Position numbers and translations under genes: made by a program. DNA of 64,000 nt from Malurus cyaneus samueli (taxonomy: Eukaryota > Chordata > Aves > Passeriformes > Maluridae). The notes under the pieces were generated by a model. That model did no database searches. It saw nothing but the letters and a program-made list of their open reading frames with translations, and had not been told where the DNA came from. Below, piece after piece: positions 12,901 through 27,900 of this stretch (positions within the stretch are counted from its first letter, which is position 1; each line of letters begins with the position of its first letter). The stretch covers positions 33,542,387-33,606,386 of the forward strand of contig CM019218.1 in the NCBI GenBank assembly GCA_009741485.1. Reading direction: 5' to 3'.

Positions 12901-15900
12901 AGTTGTTACTGTAGGTGAATAATAGGGACAAAAGTGTGAGAGACAGGCTTTTGTAGATCTAGAGTGCAGAGGGTGAGATCTGGGGCAAACTGAATGAGCC
13001 TGGAGTCAAGCAGTATGAAGGTCTAGGAAATTACAGGACGGATTATCTTAAAGTAAGGAGAACAAGGCAATACTGTGCTCACTTCAGAGTATAAACATTG
13101 AATAAATTCAGGAATTTTGCAATGGCTCATTGTACTCAAACCAGCTGGAGTACTCCACAGGAATTTAGAAATCCATACTTCACCTGCTAGGACCTCTTAC
13201 AACACGGATAAATGCAGCCTAGAGAAGTATCTTGATTCTGTGCTAGCTTCCTCATTAAGTGCTGTCCTCTTTTCTGAAGGTGAACAACAGATCTTGGAGA
13301 ATTTGTAACTGAGCTAAGTACAATAAAATGATATCCTCACAAGGTGGCAAGCTTTCAGGATAAGCAACACTAATCAATGCCACCTGGACACTGAAGCTGG
13401 TTTTTCACAACAACAGCATTTTACTTCTAGCTCTAACTTTTGCGTGACATTGTGCAACTCATTTAACATTTTCATTGTTCAACTTCCCCACAGTTAAAGT
13501 AGGAAAAATGCTATCCTTAAGTAGAAATTTGTGGTATGTTCTCCCTAGTGTTCATAAAACTCCTTGTGATTTTAGAACATCCACAGTAATTTAAGCCAAC
13601 TGTGCAAATGACTGGGCATGCCCTCTCTCCAAGAGCACTTTGGGCTCTCTGAAAGAACAGCCTCTAACCCCAAAATCTCAGTTACTGCTGTTACATTTAC
13701 TCTCAAATACACATGGCTACTCAGACACTTTAATTTAATTAAGTTTCAAATCAAACTTTTTGAATTAGGCCTCAAGAGAAGACACACAATACAAGCAAAG
13801 CTGAATACTCTGGAAACACTGACATAACCCTAGGACGGCAATGCATCAGAATTTTAAAAAAATATTTACTGAACTTCTATTAAAAGCTGATTTGTACTGT
13901 TTTGGTTTTGTTCTTTCTGGTTAATTTCTCTCCTTTTGTGAGGATAAATTACAATTAATTTAATTGAATATAGTCTCAATTTAGACAGAAAAGCCTCTTT
14001 GTCTTAGTGCACTGCAGAAAAAAAATGGAGAAATGAAGCACAGAAATGAATTTATTACTTATTCAAAAATGAAGGAGAGTCATTGAAATCAAAGCTTTTT
14101 CTAATATCAGAGGCACTAGTCCAAATACCCATCAGCAACAGCAGTTGCAGATCATACAAAAAGCCCCATAATTACTCATTTTGGGCATATGTACTAACAT
14201 ATTTCGTGATATAATAGATTGAATCCCAGGTTTTGTTTATCATGAGGTGGGGGCTGGGAGGGAAGGAAAGACAATTCTTCTGGGATTCTTCCAAGTGTCA
14301 CATTTGAAATGAAACTCCAGGAAGATGAGGTTTTCCAAAGAACACGAGTTGGCTGTGGCTTCCTGCAGAGAACACAGCACTTGGCTGAGGCAGCGATGTT
14401 TTGCTGCACGGCTGCTCTGCGTGACTGGCACTGCTCACTTTGTTCCAGGATAGAATGAGTCTGTCAAAAAAGCCCCAAGTGGCTTTGCCATGTCTGTCCC
14501 CTGCACTTGCCCAGCTCTATGTGGTCCCTATCCCATGGTGATCCGTGAAATATTCTACGATTTATTACTTGCCAACCATCCCAACAGTGGGAAAATAAAC
14601 CATGCCTTTTTGAAGAAGTTATGAGAGGGAATTGAGACAACTGTCAAATTACAACCATTGAGTTAATCCTATTTAAACTGAAGGCTATGAATATTGGCTA
14701 GATATTTTGTTTGAAATACGAATGTATTAAAGGTCAAATGAATGGGCCGCTCTGCAAACAACCTCTGAAACTCTTCTAGGAATCAAAAAATCATGAAGTA
14801 TAAACTGATGTTGCATGGAACACAAAATAAATCCACACCAAAAATTTGCAGTTAGTATCAGGTCATCCCTGACAAGAAAATCAGGATTTATTAATCAATT
14901 CAAAGGAAAATAAAATTTGATAAAACAGCAAACTGAGATGTGGTTTTGGGTTGTTTCTTAAGGAGTGCTCAAGAATGTTAACCTTCCCACACAGATAATT
15001 TTAAAAATAACATATGAAGAATATTAATTGGAAACGTACCTTGTCTTACCAAAAGATAAAAAAAATTGGAGGAGTTCAAGAGATTTTAAAGGAAGGATAC
15101 TACTTGTCTAAGGAAACAGTGATAACTAAGTGAGAGAAGACATTACTTATCTCTGTCACACAAACTTTTATAAAAAGAGTTTCACAATACTAAAATAGTA
15201 AAACTCTTCCTTTTTATAAATTGGGAACATGCTTTGCAATTTAGCTTGTGGGTAATAAGCGTGACAACCTTTTTCTCTATCAGGAGATTTATAAGAGGGG
15301 GGCAATAATCTGTTCTGATCCTTTCCCATTTGAACAGCAGAATCAGAAATCTCTCATCTCTCCTTTGCTAGCTTAAAAGGCAAAATTTATAGTGGGTTTT
15401 TTACATCCCTAAATAACGAATTTTCAAGATACTAAAAAATACCTTATTTATTGGCCTGAGATGGTATCATATTTTATCAGATTAGACCTGCATGCCTGTG
15501 TATAAATATGCATTAGCAGACAGATGACTATATTTTTTCCTGCAATATATTTTGTCCTAGTGCTAAGAAGTAAAATGTGGCATAGAGCATATGCAGTTAC
15601 TCACAATAAGTGAAAGACTTTTCAGATTTTTTTATTAACAGTGATGATTTGGTACTTTAGTTTACATTCCAATTTTTGCTTTGATATTAACAGTGTGAAG
15701 CTTTTTGTTTTCCAATTTTTTTTTAAAGGGTCTATTTATCTATAAAACAAAAGTTTTAGCATATTCTTTTTCTCTCAACTGCCTGTGCATATTATAAAGA
15801 CTTTTTTTCTTTTATATTGTTTGACTTCTCAGTTATTATCAAACCAATGGCCTGTGGATAACCCCTTGAATCTATAACCTCTCTGTGACACACACAAAGA

Positions 15901-18900
15901 CAGACACAAGTGTGTTGACTGTCAGTTTTTCTTTTGTTCCTCCAAAAGTTTGGAGATAATTAAACTCTTCTTTAATGCATGTGATTCAAATTAATCCTAC
16001 TGACTCTGTAACATGAGTGTCAGTTAATATCAGTACCTTGGACTTTCCTTGAATTACTGTGCATTGAATAGACACATAACTACTACAGCTGATGACCACA
16101 AACATATTTTACATTGTAAGTGGAATGAACTACCTTTATTCTCTCATCGTGTCCCTCTTAAAATAATAAATGCTTTTATTTTGAAGATAATGGGGTCATT
16201 CTATCAGAATGAAAGTTTGGCAATATGAATTTCCTGAGCATAAAACTTCTCTTTCTTAATCCAGTCGGATCTTGAATTGCAAAAGGAAAGAAAAAGCAAT
16301 TGTTTTAAATGACAGTAAATTGTCTGTAATGCTGTGGGCTTTAATAATTCGAGAAGTTGAAAGTTTTTCCAAGTCACTCAAGCCAAGTCTCAGAGTCACA
16401 TAAGAAAAAAAACCCAGTAAACTTCCAGGGACAGCATGTAATGACAAGCTTGCAAATGTAAGGGATCAATATTGATAAATAAGATTTTTCTGGCACTCGG
16501 GAATTTTTTCCCCTAAGTAATTTCTGGAAAAAAATATTTGCATTCTGATTTGACAACAATGAACAAGGACCAACTTTGACTGAAGCAGAGGAAAAGGGAG
16601 GAGAAAGCAGAAGGAGGAAGCTACAACATCTAGGAGCAACAAATCAATAGAATAGTTTGTCAAATCTTATTTGCACAATACCTATTTTCTTATTTGCCAG
16701 TGTCTGAAAACGTCAATATATAATGGTAACATTATATAAACTAAACCAGACTGGGAAACATCAGAAATTTCAAGAGAGTTTATTTGGTCAAGCCAAAAAA
16801 ACAGGAATAAAAAAAAGATTTTTGAATAAATAAAATCACTACTTGCTACAGGCATAGTCCACAAGCATTAACATTGACAACTCACTAAAAGCAATCCATT
16901 TTTACTTTAAAACATTAGGCTAAAGTTAGACTGCTAAGATAAAATTCCCACAGCTAATAATCAGGACCAAAATCAAAAGACAATTATCTTCTTGCACAGA
17001 ACAATTTAAAAATAGACTTCAAATGAAAGTGGAATGCTTAATGAAAGTGGAAAAGACTAAACTGAAGCAAGACACACAGCCAACAGCGACTTTCCACCAT
17101 GGACCAAACAAACAAAAAACTCAGCAGCCTGATTTCCACTAAAGATTTGCCATGCAAACAAGAAAACAGAAAATGTCCTCACCAGTATCAAGACAACTGC
17201 AGCAGACACAGCTACAAAATAAACTCAGTACAAAAAAGGTGCAGTTATTTACTACACAAACAAAACACTCTCAGCCAACAGGTCAGGGCAGTTTGAGGAA
17301 CTTCACGAAGCCAAAGAGGCTCAGTCCTGCAGCATCTGTTGGCCACAGACTCCACCATGAGCTACGGATGGGCTGCACCTCATATTTGGTGCATTTTGCT
17401 TCCTGAGTCATGCCCCCCTCAAGCTGTTGCTGTGTGGGTTACAACTAAATTCTGTTCTATTAAATCGCTGCTGCATCTCAAATGTAGCATCCAAGACTCA
17501 GATTTAAGGTGAAAAATACATTCATGAAATAGAATTATGCAGAACTAAGCAACTCCTGCCAAAATAATGAAAGCCTTCATCCCACAAGCTTCTCAAACCC
17601 CCCAAATTAATTTGAATAAAGAGGCAGAAAGAGAATGCAAGGAAGGAATACATAAAAACATATCTAGGGGGTTGTTCCAATAATGCAAAGCTTTTTCTGC
17701 AAGTGTTTTTTCTTAATGAATATGAAACAAATGTCAGGCAAGGGGCTTTGTGCACATGGCCAGAGCAAGCACAAGCAAAGGGAAGCACATTATGCTGATC
17801 ATTTGCACAGAACCCTCTACTGTGACATTTGGATTACTTCAGCAACATTACATCTTGGTTTGAATGGGATAAAGCGGAAGGGGGGAAGGCATCGGTTGGT
17901 TAGTTTGGGAACGTTTTTTCTCTCTTAACAAGAGGCCACAGCTTCACAACCAGGATTATTTCTTTTCCTTCTCTGTGTCCTGCCTTTTCAGTTTCTTTTT
18001 CCCAGTCCAACCGGAAGCAGGGCAGTGAAAGGGACGGCTTCTCTCCAGCTCAAGAAGCTTGGCCCGTGGCAGAGGCATTTGCACCAGAACTTAAGAGACA
18101 GTTCTGCTCTTGGCTCTGCCAACAGGCTTCCTGTGTGTCCCTAAATCCCTTTGTGCTTTAATGCTCCCTGTGAGAGACAACAATGATTTCTTTGTCCATC
18201 TTATCAACCGTAATTTTTTCCAGTGGAAAAACTGTCTGCTCTGCGTGGTAATGTACACACACTAAATTTAACAGCAGGGAAGTTCAAGCTTGATTAGGGT
18301 ATTAAGGTGAAATCATAAAATCAAAATACTAGAAAAAGTCACAGACAATACATGACAAATCTATTGTTCCTCTTGCGGGGATAGGAGGGAAAATATTGGA
18401 TTCTGATCAGGCTGAAGAGCAGTTTTACATTCCTGCCATTTTATCACTGAATTATACAATCATGAAAATACAGCTTATTCATTCATTTAAAAAACTCTTG
18501 TTTTGAAAAAGGAAAAAAATCTGTGCTTACCACATGAGTATAATCTATAAAGGTTCTGATAGAACCTGAACTTTTAAAAGCTCTAAACTGCTTCATCACC
18601 AAGGGCCCAACTGCACGCTCTACTTCTTTTTTTCTGTTCTTTTTTTATAAAATTGCTGGTGTTCTACTGTAAACATAAACTTGTATATTTTCATCTACCT
18701 GTACAAAATCACATACCTCTCTCCTCTCCTTTCCTTTCCAACAGCGATTCCTATTGTGTTATCACTGATTCACAGAAGAGGAATTTTGACAGCCATATAA
18801 TCCAAACCCCACAGCATTTGACACTACATCAATACTGATTTAGCTCAGTCCAGCTACATTTGTCTCAAAGTTTTCAGCACTGAAATACACTTGACAATTT

Positions 18901-21900
18901 TAGATTTTATTAATGAATTCTTTAAGATTCACACATAATATTTATGGTTTTAATGTCTTTAAAACTAGATAAACTAGATAAAAACCTCAGTAAGCATCCT
19001 TAGGGAAAGGAAAGAGAAAATTACACGTAAATAAATAGCTACACACAACCTGCAACACTGCGTACAAACCTCTTAATGAGCAGATGAGCAGCTAAGCTCA
19101 TCTTAATAATTTCTCAGTCCCAAGAACCTGGGACTGCAGGTTTGAGCGCTGCTCCATCCTGTTTGCTGGGCTGGATGTCAGAAATACAGATTTAATCTCT
19201 GTGCTGTGCATCCTCACCAGAAGAACAGTCACACTGTGACTTACAGCAGTGCCAGCAAAACGCCATGAGGAAAATTTTTTCCTGAGTGAATTCTTGGCCA
19301 GACCACTCAATAATGGAACCACGGGGGAAACAAAAGTCTTCAGCTTTTCTAAAGGTCTAGCAAAGGCTGTTGTCACAGCAGGGAAAAGAAACACAATATT
19401 CTCTACAGTCACATGGTTTCACTCCACCAGGTCCAGATGTTTTAGACATCTCATTCCCCAGCCTCAGATATTACTTCATGCCAGAAATATAATGTAAGTT
19501 GTCACTTTAAATGTTGTGATACCATCATTATCTGTGCCTGAATGACTACCAAAAAAAAAAAAGAGTAGAGCTGTTCTGCTGATATCCTCTTAAAATGAGC
19601 AAAATAAATATTGTGAGAGTTGTTAGTTAAGTGGTTTTTGTACACTGAGAGATATCTCTCTTGAAATAAAGAAAACAAGGAATAAATAATGGATTATAAT
19701 GAAGTTATAAATATCCTGCATTTTCTCCCACCACTACAAACTCTTGGCTAGGATCCCAGGTCATTAGCGGATGTCTGTGATTCCATGTGAAAGAAAAGTA
19801 AAGAAAAACAACATAAAATCACTAATTTTTTTTGTACAAGACAGCAGAGATAAATATAAATTCTCATCTGTGTATGAAAAAACCTGACCCTTAATTTTGT
19901 TAGAAGACTTAGGATGAAGATGGAAAAAAGCTTGTTCCTTGACTTTATTAGAAGGAGGCAGAGGGAAAAAGTAGTGATCCAAATTTTTCAGTAATTCAGT
20001 AAGGGCTAACAATTGTTTGCAATACTTAGACAACAGCACAATGATACTATCAAGAGAGATTTCTGTTTTTTTTCCCTTCAGCTGGAAACGGGTATTCTCT
20101 TTTCATGCTTCATTAGCTCAAGTTGATATTTTTGCTATTAGATCACCAGCTCTTAAAATTACAACACTGGTAAACATTCCTAACCTAAAAAATATATTTT
20201 CCAAGCATAAGCTGACTTTTTTCACCTTTGTATGATCAAACTAAAGCAAAAAAAAAAAAAGAAAAGTAAAGTAAAAAAAAATAAAAGTAAAAATTAAGTG
20301 AAAGAAATGACAAGACTTTGAAAAAAAAATACATTAACAATTTTTTTACAATAACAACAGAAATTCTATAAGGCATGTTCTGTTTGTAAAACTATCAGCA
20401 ACAACTGAATTTCAATGGTACTTAAAATCAAAAGGATTCATTTCATGCTTCTAGAAGTAAATTTCCCATATTTGAAGATTCATTAAATCTTACTCCTTTG
20501 CAAATTAAGATTTTATGCCATGCAGCACAATAAAAAGAGCAAGAAATAAGCAAGCAATGTGCAGAGGCAGAGAGCTAGAGGTTCAGAAAATGTATTTACA
20601 AAGGATTGAAATGCAGGACATTAATGCCTTTGCAGGGTTTAAGTAATTAGCCACCCTTCTACATATACTTTTTTATTTACTGGTACAATAGTCTATAGTG
20701 AGATATAAATTTTATCACTTATAGTTTGCAACTTAATTGTCAGTATTAACATGAATTCAATGTATTGAGTATATGTTAAATTAATACATTTAAAATACAT
20801 GTCCCTTAACTCCTTTTTAATACAAGCATCTTGTTATGATAAACTGATTCAGGTTTACATAAAACTTCAGGTTGTTCTGAAATTTGGCAACCCATTAACC
20901 TGTATTTCTACTTCCATTATTTTCTCTTTTAGGTAGAGAGCAGTGGCAACATTGGCTTAGCTAGAAATTCAGTTACTAGAGAATATTGTTTCTGTTTCAA
21001 GAGTATTGAATACAATGACCCCATGTTGAAGTTGATGGGTGATTTCCAGACAGCTGTGCTGTTTAAGATGACCATCCATCCCCTGGGAATTCAGCACAGG
21101 CTTCTCTCTTTTCACTGTAACGATTTCAGCAGAAACATTTGCGTTTCCTACGTTCAAGATCTGTGTACTCTGCTCTCAAAGCAAAAAAAGGCCACAGCAG
21201 CAGTGAATTCTTTAAAAATGGCTGCCTGCTTTGATCAAAACTGCCCAAACAGGTCGAAGCACCACATTGCACTGTACAATTCAAAGCATTTCACTTCTAG
21301 CACCTCTTTTTTATATATTAGTCCTTCAATCACTTTGAAAAAAATCAAAGCCTGGCTTGAAAAGGATTTTTAAAAGCATACTTTTAAAATATAGTTCTAT
21401 GTGTATCATTTTTTCCTCTATTTTTGTTATCAAATTATTTATCTCCCTGAATCTTTTTCCTCATTTTCACAAATTTGTCTGTTGAGCAGAGTCTGGCTGC
21501 AAGAAGAGCTACAGATTCTTTGTCGACAGTATGAGCCCCAGAAGAACATTACAATGTGCATGCTGCTATTTAACTTGTGGACAGCATATTAAAAAAAATA
21601 AAATAAAAACAGTTCTTGACTTTTTGGTACTCAGGGGGAAGCACAGCCATGAAAACAAAGGTGCCAAACTGTGTGCAACAAACTTCATCACCCATAATTA
21701 ACTCTCCATCCCTGACCCACCTGCTGGTCAGCAGCAATTTAAAGGGGGCACAGAACAGCCCATGTTCCAACTATCGAGGACTCTCAGCCTCCAAAGAAGG
21801 GTGGCCACATGAGAACTGCCAGCCAGGAATGGTCACAGTCCCTGCCAGATCTGGGACTATCCCTAAAAACCAACACAGGAAGCACCAGCTATCCCAGGCC

Positions 21901-24900
21901 AAACCGCCCCAGGAGCCGCTCCAACAGCTCAGCACTATGGATCACCAAGCTGCAGCGCTCATGGAATATTCCCTGGCTTTAAGTGGGGCTTGTACAGATA
22001 CAGTTTTAGTTTGCCATGAGGAAAAAACAAAATCAGCTCTTGGTTAATAAAATAAGGAGCAAAAAAATGACCTGCTAATCAAGATGAACTTCTAATCTCT
22101 TTTGCTTCCTCTTTGAACTCAACATGCCAATGAAATTCAGCTGCAGAAAGCCACTTGCATTCATAATAAATGGAATAGAAAAAGATTACATTCCATATAT
22201 TGTAATAAAGCATAAATTTATGCAAATGACATGCAGTAGGAAGTGAGACAATAAAAGCATTGTGGTGTACCAAGCAGAGTCAAATGCACAGAAATGATGT
22301 AAAGGAAGACATGAAAAGTTGGAAACAAGTTTCTACAATCCTCTGAAATCTTTATATTTCCAAACTGAATGGATCTTCAAGGCATTGACAGTTCTTTTGA
22401 GTTTCTGCTGAATTTAAGCAAAAAATATAAAAAGCTACCTAAGAACAGGCTTTAAATTATCTCATTCTCCACTCATAAAAATCAAAACAGTTGCTAATTT
22501 TCTGAATATGAGTTGAAAATTCAGTTCCAATTTCTTGATTTAGAGCTATAAGACAAATTAAGAATAATGAAGAGATACAGGAGTGTTAGTTGTAAAAAAA
22601 TAAAACAACAAAAAGGAACAAGAAACAGCCCAAAACTGTGGATTAGTACATTACCCAATCATTACAGAAATGATACGATTTTTGGCTTTAAAATGCTAGC
22701 TAGCTCTGCCAAACCCTTTCACTTGATTGGAATTTGAAAGTGCTGGAATATAAAAAAAACCTTCAATGATAAATTCCTATAGACTCTCTCTAGATCTTTA
22801 ACACAATTCAATCTTCTCTCCTACTTCAAAACACCTATGAGAAATGGTCTTCCTTTTCATTAAAAAAAAAAAAAAACAACAAAAAACAAAAGAAAAATCA
22901 TTACAAAGACAAAAGCAAGGAGGTTTAAACCGTGCTTAGGTAATGAAAAGGTCAGTGAATCCAGATAGTCACACATTTCAAAGCACAGCTTGTGTTCTGT
23001 TAGGTTACAACGTGCTGTAATAAGAAAATACATTGGTCACTCATCAAATTCACTGGCCATTCCTTTCAGGATGCAAGTAAGAGCATCAAAATAAGAGAGA
23101 GCGGGAAAAAACAGCCTTAGAGCACTGTCATTTACCAAAGCAGCAGGATGATTTCATGCATGGCATGCATGGTGCAGGGTAACCTTTGTTACCCACATCA
23201 CCAGCAGTGACAGGCAGGTAGGTAAACCAAACACAGGTAAGACATGGGTCCCTTTGTCCTGTTCCTCTTCAAAGCCTTTGGTTCTTTTATGGATGACACA
23301 TTACTGAAGCCCAGTTAAAGTGTACCATGACAGATCTTTTACTAAAATCAAAACCTATACAAAACTTGCAGAACGTTTATGGACTCAGAAAATTGGAGCT
23401 ACCGAAACAAAAAGCATCAAGCAGTCTTGCACCAATAACTTGGGGACTTCTTCTTTTTAGTCACATTACAAATGAAACAAATTCCAGAGATGTAGACAGT
23501 TCTTCTTCAAAATGACATGTGAAAATGACAAAATACAAATTTCCCTGAAAGAATGTCTACTTTATGCTGAATAATTCCCTATCATTTTCTATCTTCACTT
23601 GTCCAATGCTAACTAGAGAGGGCTTCCCTTACCTACCTTCATCTATGAAATCATAACAAAATAAAAATCCATAAATATATAAAAAACTAGACCACATAAA
23701 TTAATTCTGGTCTAGATCCTCACTTCTTTTTAGATGAATTTTTTCAAACTGGATGTTTTATACGTAGGTGTGTCACTGCAATGGGATGAGGCACATATTC
23801 TTTGTAAGAAAATCTGCCAGCAATACCATAAAAGAACTAAGTATTGATGACACAATCCATGTTCACACACTTAAGGACATATGTGAGTGCAGGAATGGGA
23901 TGGCTGAAAGTGGAAAACACTTGTAGTAACAGTAGAACAGAAGATGAGACCTATTTTAGTTATTAGATGTAATTTGAAGGCAGTCAGTCCATACAAGCAC
24001 ACACACAAAAAAATCCCAATCAGCTGAGGGAAACATTCTTTGCTATTCAGAGTTTCAGGAATATGACCTATCCAGCAAGGATTGATCCACATTTTTGACT
24101 CCAAAACTTATTAATCAATTATTTCATGTAACAGTGATGTAGACTGGTAAAACATCCTTCAAAATCAATTTGCCAACCTAAAATAAAAAAAAAATCATCT
24201 CCCCTGCCTCAGATGAGGATGTCCTGACATTGTGACACTGAAGTCATAAAAAGTGAGAACTTACCCACACTGGTGTGTACATCTGAGGGTAAAGAACCTT
24301 AAACTGGCACTCAGAATCTTGATTTTGATGTACTGAGGATACTTGTAAGCATTTCTAGACTGAATTAATTTTATTCACCTTCACTCTGTCTTACACAATT
24401 TAGAGACACTGCCATCAGAAACTGCTTTGCCCAAAAAGCCACAACTGAATGGAAATGTTAATTTTGCTTTTCACGTAAAAGGTCTCAAGGGCAGGGTTTT
24501 TTGTTGGTCAAAACCAAAGCTGAATAGGGAGTCAACATGCAGGTGCTCAGATACAGCCAAAATGATGATTCATTCAGTTTGTGTTCAAGGCCACACACAC
24601 ACACATCACCCTCGGGAATATCATCTTAGTTAACAGAAAAATATAACTCAGCTACTACTGAAGATTAATAAATAAAGTGAGCACAAATTTTAAAGAAGGG
24701 AAAAGGTTGTTTTTTGCTATAATATAAAGGAACAATTACTGTTCATACCAAACACTTTAGCAAACAGTGAAACTGGACACATGCACATTGTTTAGGTTTA
24801 TCAGACTTCAGCTATTTATGCATGCAAGTCCAATCTCATGCCTCCAACATGAGAAACATGGCTCATTTTCAGACATAAACAAACTGGCTGTGTGGAACTC

Positions 24901-27900
24901 GATCACAGCTATTGCAATAAACATATTTCACTATTCAATGCCAGCACACTCCTGCCCAGCAAAATCTTTCAAAAGCAAGCTGTCTGCTAAAAGAAAATAA
25001 AAGCCCACACCCCAGAAAATAAAATCTCTGAATGTGGCCCAGGCTCCCAGAAAAAGTCTATCAATATCCTTCTATCCAGTGACTATAGAACTCACTGACC
25101 TACGTGATCTTGGAGACTTAGCTGAAGTTCAGATGAATTTTTCAGTGATTGCATCTCCCAGAAGTCTAGTCTAACTGAAGTTATTCACATAGCATTGATA
25201 AGATTGGAGAAAAAAAACTCTGCAGGTTAAAGACTAATCTTGGATCAATCTGCAGCCTTGGAAGTACCATGAATATGACCTTTCCTTCTGTGAGTAGCCA
25301 TGCTGTGGAAATTCTTGCAGACAAAAAAAGGAACACATTTGCAAAACAGAAAGACTATGGAATAGTCATTACATTAGGTTAAAAGAAGGAAAAAACAGCA
25401 TTATTTATGAACATGGAGGAAAAACTGTGATGTGATTACTTAGAGAAATTTAAACTGTGAATGTCCATCTGCAAGAAAGAAAGAACAATCAACATCCACA
25501 TACAGCTTGTCTATTTAAGATTTTTTCTTACAAACATCTGTATCTCATGTCTTAACCACAGTTAATTTAAAAAGAAAAAAAAAGGAATCACCCATCCAAA
25601 TAAGCATATTTTGTAGGATATTTCAGAAAGTTTGCAGATCATTACACAAGTTTTTGTTTTTTATTGTAAGACAGGCAAAAACCACAAGGTTTTTAGAAGT
25701 AACTCGCACTGTGAATGTGTAGGTTCACTGCAAACATGCACATCTGACAACACAAATAAATTGATTTTTTTTTTAAAGTTGCCCAATGTACTTACAGATC
25801 CTTTTACTGTTGTTTAGTGAATTACACTGACTGTCTGTTGTAAAGAATGTGCTCTGTGTATCTAGCAAGCAATGGTCAGTGCCTAGCGGGGAAACAATCA
25901 GTGAGTGTAAGCATTAGCAGATTGAACAGTCAGAAAATGTCATTTGGTTGTGAAACATTTCACTGCTTTCCCTTAACTTAATCCTTTTTTGTGTACTCCA
26001 GTTAAGGCTTCATATTTGAAAGGTATCTGCATTAGGTTGTAGTTGCCTATGAATGTATACAACTATACAATTATTTCTACAAATTAAATCAATGCCTCAA
26101 TAAATTGAAAATCAACTTGATTCTTTTTTGTCTTCCAACAAAGCCTGCTTTGAAGTTCACAATTATTCACAATAATTCCCAGAGAAGTTTTCAGCAAAGA
26201 AGTCTTGGTATAGTCAGAAAGAATGACCTTATTGGATCACAAACTGAGCACAGCAGCTGCGCTGCTGGCAGAAGATGTAGAACCTGCACTCATGGTGCTT
26301 TCCCTGCCTCCATCACAATCCACTATATACTGATTCAATTACTGCACAAAAAGCCTTTTTCTTATAGCACACCCTCCTTTTCACTTCTGTCTCACTCTGG
26401 ATTGGAGAAAAAAAACATCTTGCGGATGGAATGTTTACTGCTTTTCAAATATTTCGTGCGAAAATGCCATTTACACCCACAGCCATTGCTGCCTTCTCTT
26501 TCTCCCTTCTTTTACAAGACAAGGAGCAGGGGAGGACAGAGAGAGAAAACAAATGGAAGAATTTTCCAAGACATTGAAGTTAGAATGTCATTGTGTTATA
26601 TTTTTTTTATAATTAGGCTCATATGCCAGATAACAGATTTTGATTTTATCCTGATAATTTACAAAATAATTAAAACCTTGAATCTTGCAGGGAAAGCACA
26701 GAGGTATGGAAACATCACAAACTCAGGAACTCAGGTAAAGTTCTTCAGAAGCATGACTATGTTTGCACTTTTTTTAAAAAAGGAACACAGTGACTTTGTT
26801 TGATGAAAAGTTGGAAAGTATGTGGCAATATTTTCCTTGCAAACAATACTGTTGTGTAACTTTTCTAAGCTTTTTCAGTTAACATGTAAAACAAATAAAC
26901 AGCTCCCTTGAAAAAAACAGAAAACCCAGCCTAGCGCCATATTGGAAACCTTGCATCTTAAACATCTGTTTCTCTATTCACTTTCCAGTTACACTCAGAC
27001 CAGCAACCAAAAAAAAGCCTGTCTGCCCCTTTCCCCAGCTACTTCTTCAGCTGGAAATAGAATAAAACCCAACTATCCTGGGAAGGCAGACATGATGGAA
27101 AGCACTTAGGATAGTTTTAAAGCAAATAAGAAATTTAAAAAAATGTTTACAGGGCTCATCTGTTTTCTCTCACATGAGCCATCAGTAACCCCAATTTCTG
27201 CCTTCAGAGCACAGAATTATTTTCCCAACGAATATATTTATAAACAAAGAAATAATTGGACAATGTGTTTGAAGAGAAAGGAGCTCTTCCTAGCCACATG
27301 TACGGAATGGACAGACAGGCGAAGAAAGCCTGTGTTACTTGTTAGATAAAGTTTAGAAATAAACAACTTTTAATTGAACATGTATTTTAATTGAACATAT
27401 AATATTTATCTAATTCTTTAGGAAGGCTGAAGAAAGAAGTTCTTAAGTCTAAAGTTTTCATTTCCTTATAAACATTATCATCTCCATGTAACTATTTCAC
27501 TAACGTACAAAAAATAAACTTGAGGTCTCCAGAAAGTGTTTCAAGAAAACCCAGCCAGAGTTTTGCATCCCACTGAATCAGTGCTGGTTGGGAATGTACA
27601 CACCTTTCTGGATTTCATGGTCTCTCCCATTCAAAGCCTGTTAGTCATGGAACACACTGCTGTTATCAGAAGGAACAGATGGCCACACACCATCTCTGTG
27701 TGTCAGGACCTGCTGGCACATCCTGAGGGTCACCCTGCCCACTGTGGTTACCGTGTGTGCACAATGTCCGGATGGGAAGGAGGGCTGGAGGGGAGCTGGG
27801 GACTGAGGCTACAGCAACCAGCTGCAAGAACTCTTCATGCTTGCCTGTGCTCCTGTGCAAAATACCTTACAAACACTTTTCTGCAAAATACCCTTACTAC

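Noticed and set aside
21616..22047. Plus-strand frame of 143 codons
   Set aside because: No recognisable domain and no clear splice or promoter context; slightly higher local GC explains the length.
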